Source: Platynereis dumerilii
Taxonomy: Eukaryota; Annelida; Polychaeta; Phyllodocida; Nereididae
Reading direction: 5' to 3'
Assembly: GCA_026936325.1 (NCBI GenBank)
Contig: JAPTHN010000010.1
Coordinates: 50,070,650-50,134,649, forward strand
Length of the DNA: 64,000 nt
The notes under the pieces were generated by a model. That model was not told the origin of the DNA and did no database searches. It saw nothing but the letters and a program-made list of their open reading frames with translations. Positions 56,302 through 64,000 of this stretch are shown one piece after another; the stretch's first letter is position 1, and the number at the start of each line of letters is the position of its first letter. Made by a program: the position numbers and the translations under genes.

Positions 56302-59300
56302 ATGATCAATATTAATCGAAGGAGAAGAACCACTATGGATACAATCTGCTTCTTTGTATTTATTTTCACCCTTCTTACAGGTATTTACTGTTTTAGAATT
56401 AAATAGATTATTTACATTTAAAGAAAAAAATAACGAAAGAAGGTCTTCATTTATAGTGTTTCGATTGGTCACATCTATTATAGCACAAATGGATTTGACC
56501 ATTCAAATTTTCAGGAAACAGGGTATACATTTCAAAACTTGAGTTTCCAATGAGAGAGAGATTTCTCCATAAGTCTCAAGATTTTAATGACTCAGCATTT
56601 TCTCGTCTCGCTTGGCGATTCTTGAGAATTGAAATGCAGATCATTGTTCGGCATGGTGTTCATGTGTTTAATGTTTATAAGACTTGTTGGAAACACTATT
56701 CAAAACCCATCCATTTTTCACCAGCCACCTCCTGTAGACTGTATAATTATATCAGACGTGTTTTTTTCCAGTGAAACATGTATATATATTTTTTAGAATG
56801 ATATTTCTACTTTTAAATTTCCAAAGCCTCAACATCTTTTATCAAAAAACCATCTAAATGTGCTTGTGTTTTAAAAGATTCTCTTGCACTACTTTTTAAT
56901 GCAGTTAAGCAAATTTATGTATTTTTTATGCACAACAATTTATTTTCAACAATTGTGTGGCTGTAATTATAATACCCACATCCTACAACTACTAATGAGT
57001 CAAAAATAGAAAAAATTAGACGCCATGGGGTGTGGTCGTTCATTTTGTGCAAATTCGCTATTTTTAACCCAGAAAATTGGATGATTTACATCTAATGATC
57101 TCTTTCCTTTTTTTAAATAATCAACTTAGAATATATTTGCGATAATAAATTAACATACAAACATACGAGGGGTACTCAGAAAGTTCTGACCAAGTTTTTT
57201 GTAGCAGCAGAATGAAACTTTCACAGAACTATGTAATGGTATTTTCCTATCTATTTTGAAAACATCATACCTGCAGGAAATGTGGGACTAACTCTTTAGT
57301 TGCCATTGAAACACAAAAACCGTGCATCCAGCGCACCTCATTTTTTTCCAACAAATCCAAGAAACTTGCCGTGTTTTTGATAAAATAAATTTATATAAAT
57401 AAACATTGTATCATGAGAAAAGTTATTTCTTGCTATGCTTCCATTCTCTCAAGGTATGTTCCATTTCATTCCGGACACTGCAACGTTGTTGAATTTGGTC
57501 TAAAAAATGATATGCGCAGGTTGCAGTAAGTTTTCTCTTCCATGGCAACTGAGAAGTAATTTAAACATAGAAAGGTTTGCCAAAATATTTAACAGGACTT
57601 TCTGAACGCCCTTTGTATTTGCGCCATCTATAGAAATAATGCCATGTGCAGAGGAATGATACTTGTCCTATACGCTAGACAGAAATAATCCAAATATTAT
57701 TTTTTGGGATGGTGTCCCATAAGAGACAGTAACGTGTCCCATGAATCACACCAGGTAAATCATTGGAAAGGAGGGCAAAAAGCAAATTTTATTCTCATTT
57801 GAAGGTAAAACTCAGTAGCAAGACTAAGTAAAGGCATCAAGTTGATTAAAAATTCAATACGCTTATTGTTAATGTTGAAATAAGAACTATTTTAGACCTT
57901 GGTTCTAGCCTAAAAATGTATCACTTGTCTTTGCTAAACTCAATGCTGCATCACTTTTCAGGACAAGCACTTTCTGCCAGAGAAGATATAGTTATTTATG
58001 CAGATTGTCACAGTGGGGAGTTTCACTTGCTCAGCAACAATGGCACCAGACTGGCATCGAAACAAGTTTCGTTTCACGCTTGTCCGAACAGCATCCACTT
58101 TGCGCAAACAGACAGGGAGCGTGTGTACTGGATAGAAGACAGCAGACCGCCCTCCATCGGCTACTTGACCATCAGAAAAGGCGACTTCCAGGGATCTGCG
58201 AACCATGTTGACCTACCCTCAGGTAAAAGTGAAAAAATGTCTAATTATAAGAATAAAGCGTTGCACTGTATCATAAAGTTTGAAAACTACACTGTAAACC
58301 CCGCTGCCGGCAGTCACCATTAAAACAACAGTATATTTTGTAAAAACAACGGTTTTCAGCCGTCATGTGGCACTTTTTGTATCCCTTCCGGGAGCTGCCC
58401 TTGAAGTAACGCAGTTGATTTTACAGTGTAACAATTTATAAAACGGCACTCCAATACCAGTGTCTCAACCAATCACTTGAACAATGTTTGCTACATGCCG
58501 TTTCACTATCATTTTGAACAACACTCATACTTATTGAAATTGTTGTAATTGTGAAACGTTGGTCAGGTGTGAGAAAACAACCATCCATGAAATACAACAA
58601 TTACGTGTCAAAATTAAAGTGGTTTCCATTGAGTTTTCGGAGACTTTACAGAGCTCAAGGGGATTTTTAGAGGCTACCAGGAAGATATTTCTACTTCCTA
58701 ATTAGGGATTTATAAAATGTAATTGCACCACCACCCAGACTGTGTATACATACACTGTACATGTATCCCTCTGCATCAAAAGCCTTCACCACTGGTGGAG
58801 GGACAGTCTTATTTGGTAATGTAAGAAAAACATGTGCTTAAAAATGGGCACTTTTTTGCTGAGGTAGCAACCTTCGATCCCCTGGCAGTCGGGTTCATGT
58901 ATACATGCATTTGCCAGGTTGGCGAGCACGCGCAGTTCCGCCTAAAACTAAGCCAACTTTTGGCCACCAACCATTTTACTAATAGATTCATAATTCTACT
59001 TACATGTAAGTGATGTGTCATACATGTACCTGTCAGCTCACTTTGTGTAAGATTGCTAACAAAATTGTCCCTTTGCTGCAAGAGCTATTTGATTTGAGCA
59101 CCGATTTGATTGCCTTCCTCATGACCCAGTTTCAGCCACTGAGCTTGCCACAATGATGTTCTTTTGCTATTGTTGGTGATTTCATAATTCTTATATTTGT
59201 ATATAAAAGATAAATAAAACGACTGTTTCTCTTGTTTCTGTTTGAAAAGTTTTGATCGCCTCTACGTCCTCATACCTTTGGATGAATGTAACTTTGGATA

Positions 59301-62300
59301 TAATTTGTAATCGAACACGCTTCCTATGTTGCTGTTTACAGGTTTCGTCTACAGATCCATTCAAGTTGATGACATCACTGGACTGGTCTACCTCATCACC
59401 AATGATTCCATCCTGGTGAAAAGTCTTCAGGAGAACATGGGAGGCCTTTTGGACATTCCAGAGAGATCCAAACCATCTTTGCTGGCCATTGACCCCCACA
59501 ATAAGTAATTGGAAGGGTAGAATTTATCACATAATGAATCTACGTAAATGTTGATTTTCTCAGGAGACATCAACTTTGCCATTAAAGTTAATAATGAAAT
59601 CCTTTGCCATATATTTGTGGTTTTATGTGCATTGTGATATAAACTTGTGATTTTTAAATCTAACTTGTGATTGGTAAATCTAATTTGTGATTGTTAAATC
59701 TGACTTGTGATTGTTAAATCAAACTTTCTGACTTAATACTTGATGTCTTTGTTTGATTGAATTAATTATTTATTATTTGATATAATTTTTGCAAAAATCC
59801 GAAAAACTTGTTCAAAATTTACCTATCATTGAGAGTATAACTTATTGTAAATGCCTCTTTGCATTCCAGGCTCCTCTTCTGGTTCGACGACACCAACCGA
59901 GAACTCATGAGAGCCAAGATGGACGGTTCAAGTCCACAAAGAGTTTTCGGAAATTTCCCTCTCAACTCAGTCAGAGCCATGACGCTGGATATTCCAGGTG
60001 AGGTTTTATTTTAAACAGTGAAATATAGGAGAAATATAACTCAACTGGCAATGCAGTAGATACTAGTGACCAGTGATAGACACGTGTCTCAAATCAACAA
60101 ATGTGACAGTTTCCAGTTCATCTCTTGCATTGTTTATCACATTTGGTTATTTTACAAATGCTAATGGTAACATGACACAGGGAATCTCAGTAAAATATTC
60201 ATAGGCTTCTAATGATAAACATTACATATACAGGCATGCAAGAATAAATAAAAGTGAAAGTGGCAATAGGTCCATATAAAAGAACTGAATTTTTGAAGTG
60301 AAAAATCTCCTACAGTGTGTCTCATCTAGCATGGAACTGAAATATAGCACTGGTCTGACAGACTGCATAAAACCAATCCATGGATTTGGGGGGTAGTCAC
60401 TGCCACCAAGTTGTCAAAAACTAATCCAGGAGTGGCGCTGCAGTGCGTTTTAGTGACGTCACTGCCCATTGTGTCACTGCTTGCATCACAAATGTCAACA
60501 GACTTATGGAAATTGACTGCCAACATCAAAAATTGCCGAAATTCGGGAAAAAACGGCACCAAAACATCGCGAAAATGTGACAAACAGATTAAAAATCAGC
60601 TCATCTACCCGTGAGTAGCCTATGTTTAGATCTAATGTGCGATTTTTTAGATATTGAGCAATCAGGCCAAACACCAGTTCGCATGTTAGATGAGGCAAAC
60701 TGTAATAGGATATTTCATGAGAAATTTAGTTTTTGATAATGCCGTTAGATCAACTAATAATTCCATTTCAGAAAAGCGAATCTACATTGGCATCAACGAC
60801 AGGATGTTGAGCGCAACGTACTACGGAAGGTCCAAGATTCCTGTCACCAGCAGCGGCGATTCCAGCACCAAGTTCTTCAGCATCGCGGTAGACGAAACAA
60901 AAGTCATCTACACCGTGAAAAATAATCCGTATGTATGAGACATATCCTCACTTTAAAAAAATAAATATTGCATGAACAATTTTGTCCAGGTGTGTTCTAT
61001 GAATTTGTAAGCCTTCATAATTTTATCTAGAATGGCAGATAGAAACGTAATATTCGAAAGTCAAATACGTCAACAAAGAATTAATGTCTAGGGGGTATTT
61101 CGCCCAAGGCCCAAAAGGGGTACTAAATTTTCAAATGTGTCTAAGGAGGTATGAAAGGGGAAAAACAACAAGCATAACCGTAACTCTGTTCTCAAATAAA
61201 TTGGTGGAAATAATAAATACTCATAATTATATGCTTAATTGCTTATTGTTGCTGATTTCAGACACATCATGTTTGTGAACAAAAGCTTGGAAAGATCTCA
61301 TAAGTTTGGAACATTATTCAGCATCAGAATGAGCCCGGATGTTGTTAGGTCTGTTGTGACAAGCTATACTGTAACTGATAAAGGTGAGTTCCTGGAAAAG
61401 CCCCCCCACATGCTGTGTTAGACTCGTATGACAACATGTGGGCAGACTAAATGGTTGGATTTTTTTAATGATGATCATGACGTCATTGCAATGATGTCAT
61501 ACTTTGTTGTCTATGACACCGTTGCCGCAACCAATATTTGCAAAAATTACATTTCAGAAACATACAATTTCCCTGCTTCAAAATGCCCCAAAACAAGATA
61601 AATATATGTATGTATCATCAAGTGGCATTAATGATATCAGCCTGCGTATCATGCCTGAGGGCAACGTATCTGCTCGAGAATCCATATATTTTGCCTGAAC
61701 GTAGGGTCTCGGAAGAAATACAGGATCGCGGCGAATTACAGAATTAATTTTTAGTGAAAGTGTCTGGGAAATATAGTCCAATCCATGCAATAACCTGTAA
61801 TTATCAAGCCTTGCCGAAAGTCATCAGATCAGACATCAGCTGATCTAACTTTCCAAACGGTTGCTCTTTCTTGGCTATCGTGTTTCGTAGAGATTTAAGT
61901 TCTTTAAGCCCAATTCTGTAAATTGTGTACCTTCTGTTTGGGTTTACCATGAAAGTCCTCACTTTGTGTTGTTAAAAATACATGCCAAGTTATATTACTC
62001 TTTGAGTTGGGGTTTTGAAGTTCTGTGCACATTTTCGTTTCACCAACCTTTTTATCTGGCCAATATCACCATCATTGAAGTATATCCAATTTTTCTTTTT
62101 CAGCACCCAATCAATGCAGCCTCAGCAATACTCATACCTGCCCTGGATCAATGTGTGTAACAAAAGGACCCGACGCCATAACATGTCTTCAAGGTATATT
62201 CTTCTTATTCCAGGAAATATTTCACCTATATTTTGAAATTCATCACTTTCTTTCATACTTGTATTAGATTTACCCTCGTACCATTTGTATGTCATGATCT

Positions 62301-62475
62301 ATGAGGCATCTGAGAAATTGTGTTCCCATATTTCAGGTATTTCGAAAGATTCTTCAGTGAGATTATCCTCGAGTGGGAAAGTGGAATTGTCTCTTGAAGG
62401 TCAATGGCAAAACATTTGCGCGGATCAATTTACCGAAGATGAAGCCATCGTGACATGCCGGCAACTCCGCAAATA
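56302..62475 (+). CDS. YWTD beta-propeller - EGF - SRCR protein, 5' part (8 exons, runs off the window)
   Basis: Exons: 56302 (or the in-frame ATG 56335)-56380, 57962-58222, 59342-59504, 59870-59997, 60772-60928, 61262-61383, 62104-62193, 62337-62475. All have GT/AG junctions with chained phases (1,1,2,1,2,1,1), and the last ends in phase 2. Exon 1 is a signal peptide (TICFFVFIFTLLTG). Exons 2-6 contain six YWTD-like strands (ERVYWIEDS, GLVYLITND, KLLFWFDDTNREL, KRIYIGIND, KVIYTVKNN, HIMFVNKS), the count expected for one complete LDL-receptor-type propeller. Exon 7 is an EGF-like module (NQCSLSNTHTCPGSMCV). Exon 8 starts an SRCR domain (VRLSSSGKVELSLEGQW, ICADQF, VTCRQLRKY). Propeller-EGF pairs usually bind protein ligands, and SRCR domains often bind microbial or self ligands. 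Propeller-EGF followed by SRCR is not a standard LRP order. The remainder and any TM domain lie beyond the window or were not found. Confidence 0.88.
57176..57615. mobile_element. mariner-like non-autonomous element in intron 1
   Basis: CGAGGGGTACTCAGAAAGTT at the left and, inverted, CAAAGGGCGTTCAGAAAGTC at the right are flanked by TA (57174-57175, 57616-57617). The ends resemble mariner termini (CGAGGGGT...AAAGTTC). It has no transposase frame. Confidence 0.75.
58290..58428. mobile_element. Small TA-flanked MITE in intron 2
   Basis: CACTGTAAA at the left and TTTACAGTG at the right are flanked by TA on both sides. It is 139 bp long and non-coding. Confidence 0.75.
59640..59725. repeat. 20 bp tandem repeat, about four copies
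   Basis: The unit is AACTTGTGATTGTTAAATCT with small variations, in intron 3 of the propeller gene. Confidence 0.8.
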
Positions 62476-64000
62476 GTGAGTGTTGACATTTGAAATGTTC
62501 TATCCTCTGTAGGAATCAGTACGGGGAGTACACTTTTAGAAAAAAGAGTACATACTGTGCAGTAGCTGATAATTGACCACATCAACCTCATCTGGCTGCA
62601 TCTGACTGCATCTCAATGTGGAAGGATACATTTTCCTGTTTACTGAGAACAGTACAAAAAATAGATAATGTGCGCGTTTGTGATGATGAGCATTTTAAAT
62701 GAGCCTTGGCCAGTTATCAATTTCTATGGAGATTATTGACGTGTTCCATAATCTTATGAGCAAGAGTGTATCATGCCCAGATATGTTGGAAGAGGTACAA
62801 TGGGATAACACATTGACAGTGTTCTAAATAAGGGGGGTTAAGGGGCTTTTGACCCCCCAAATGCTCTTTGGACCCCCTCAAATACATTTTTCAGAAGGAC
62901 CCAGAGGTGGTCCTCAAACCCCCCCCCCAAATACTGAATCTGTTCAGAGGAGTAAGCATAAAGCCCCCGGTAATGCCTTATCTGCTTACAACAACTTCTT
63001 TTGATTTATATTCACCAGCAATAAAGTTATGGAAACTAATTTTCAAAGGTAAAAATTGCCTTTAAAATTAATTTTTAGAGCATCTGAGCTGAAGCTATTC
63101 GGCTTCTGGTGGCCCGCTGGAGGCCCACTGACTCCTGGTTACTAGGGCTTATATCCTTTGGGCCTTGCAAGTGAGAGACCCCCCAAATAACATGACCTAT
63201 ATCGACTGCAGACAATTGAAGCACAAATATTGGACCTGCTAATGGTTCAGCAGAAAGTAAAATGCCTTTAACAAACAATGCACTAGTATATCGTGTCACC
63301 AACATCACATACACTTTTTATTCACAAACAATGGCATTAGAATAACAATCACTGCACCAGATTTGAATTATTGATGATGTCTTTGTTCTTGTTAGACTGC
63401 CAGACTTTAGCTTAGTTAGCGTTCAATATAATTGCATTAACCACTCACAATAACCAGTCATAATTCACACTTTGGCGATATAAATGTACTGATTGTATTA
63501 TTCCATTATTCAGTGCTAGCAGAAATTATTGCCTTCTGTTATCTGTTTGACAGTAAATTCAGTCATGACTTATAATGACCTACTGTATTTTTGTCACATA
63601 CAATGTAAGTGTAATATAACATTGGTCGATTTTATGAGAAACATCCGACTTGTGTCTGTGAATATACATTTATCACATTAAATAGAGAGAATTGGGTCCT
63701 TACATATAAAACATAATTTATTTACTAGGAACATTGTCAAGTTCTAAGGGAGAGCGGGGCACTGTGACACACTTTTTATTTGCATTTTCAAATACTCGTA
63801 TAACAAAATTTTGGTAGTTAACAACTGATCAAGTTCAGGCAAACATTATAGATGATAAAGTTGGGCATACTGTCCAGTAGTTACAGGTTGTTTTAAAAAC
63901 AAATAAATTATTTCTTGCCTTTGGTGAATGGCTGTTTTGAAACAAATAATTTCTGGTGGAGGTATTTTTTTAACATGGCAATACTTGAAATAAACAGTTA
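62476..64000. other. Downstream intron; no further exon recognised
   Basis: After the SRCR exon donor at 62476 I see no segment with the expected SRCR continuation (CLG..., C-rich end). G/C-run words around 62835-62930 look like a MITE remnant. The next exon is probably beyond the window. Confidence 0.45.

Overview
This is a piece of an animal nuclear genome: AT-rich, with spliced genes (GT/AG junctions with matching reading-frame phases), extracellular receptor domains, LINEs, tRNA-derived SINEs and very many cut-and-paste elements. The gene content (C-type lectin receptors, a cGAS-like nucleotidyltransferase with ankyrin repeats, a YWTD propeller-EGF-SRCR protein) suggests a marine invertebrate, perhaps a deuterostome such as a hemichordate, echinoderm or cephalochordate. 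The species cannot be fixed from the sequence alone. All gene models were assembled by eye from open frames plus splice sites.

Layout. 277-15220 (minus): a six-exon membrane C-type lectin receptor (signal peptide, PAN-like segment, two CTLDs, TM helix), complete and phase-consistent, with introns full of transposons. 17975-19010: a ~32-33 bp minisatellite. 19019-26441 (plus): a cGAS-like receptor gene with ankyrin repeats fused in front of the nucleotidyltransferase domain. It carries one clear single-base frame break, possible extra 5' exons and a possible coiled-coil tail. 26600-45100: no host gene recognised. This stretch holds three LINE remnants, hAT elements, microsatellites, and clusters of a short self-complementary word that differs from cluster to cluster. 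45295-50680 (minus): a second, smaller lectin gene (signal peptide, PAN-like segment, one CTLD) whose last exon is split by a 3.03 kb transposon with 43 bp inverted ends starting CACTGTG and a 5 bp duplication TTGTT. 50950-56300: minisatellite, MITEs and foldback DNA. 56302-62475 and beyond (plus): the 5' part of a secreted or membrane protein with a six-bladed YWTD propeller, an EGF module and the start of an SRCR domain; it runs off the window.

How it fits together. Three of the four host genes are extracellular recognition receptors and the fourth looks like an intracellular nucleic-acid sensor that would make a cyclic dinucleotide. The window therefore resembles an innate-immunity neighbourhood under heavy transposon bombardment. 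Two genes show damage: the lectin gene with the transposon in its coding exon and the cGAS-like gene with the frame break. The most interesting items are the ankyrin-cGAS-like fusion and the RAG/Transib-like ends of the element inside the lectin exon.
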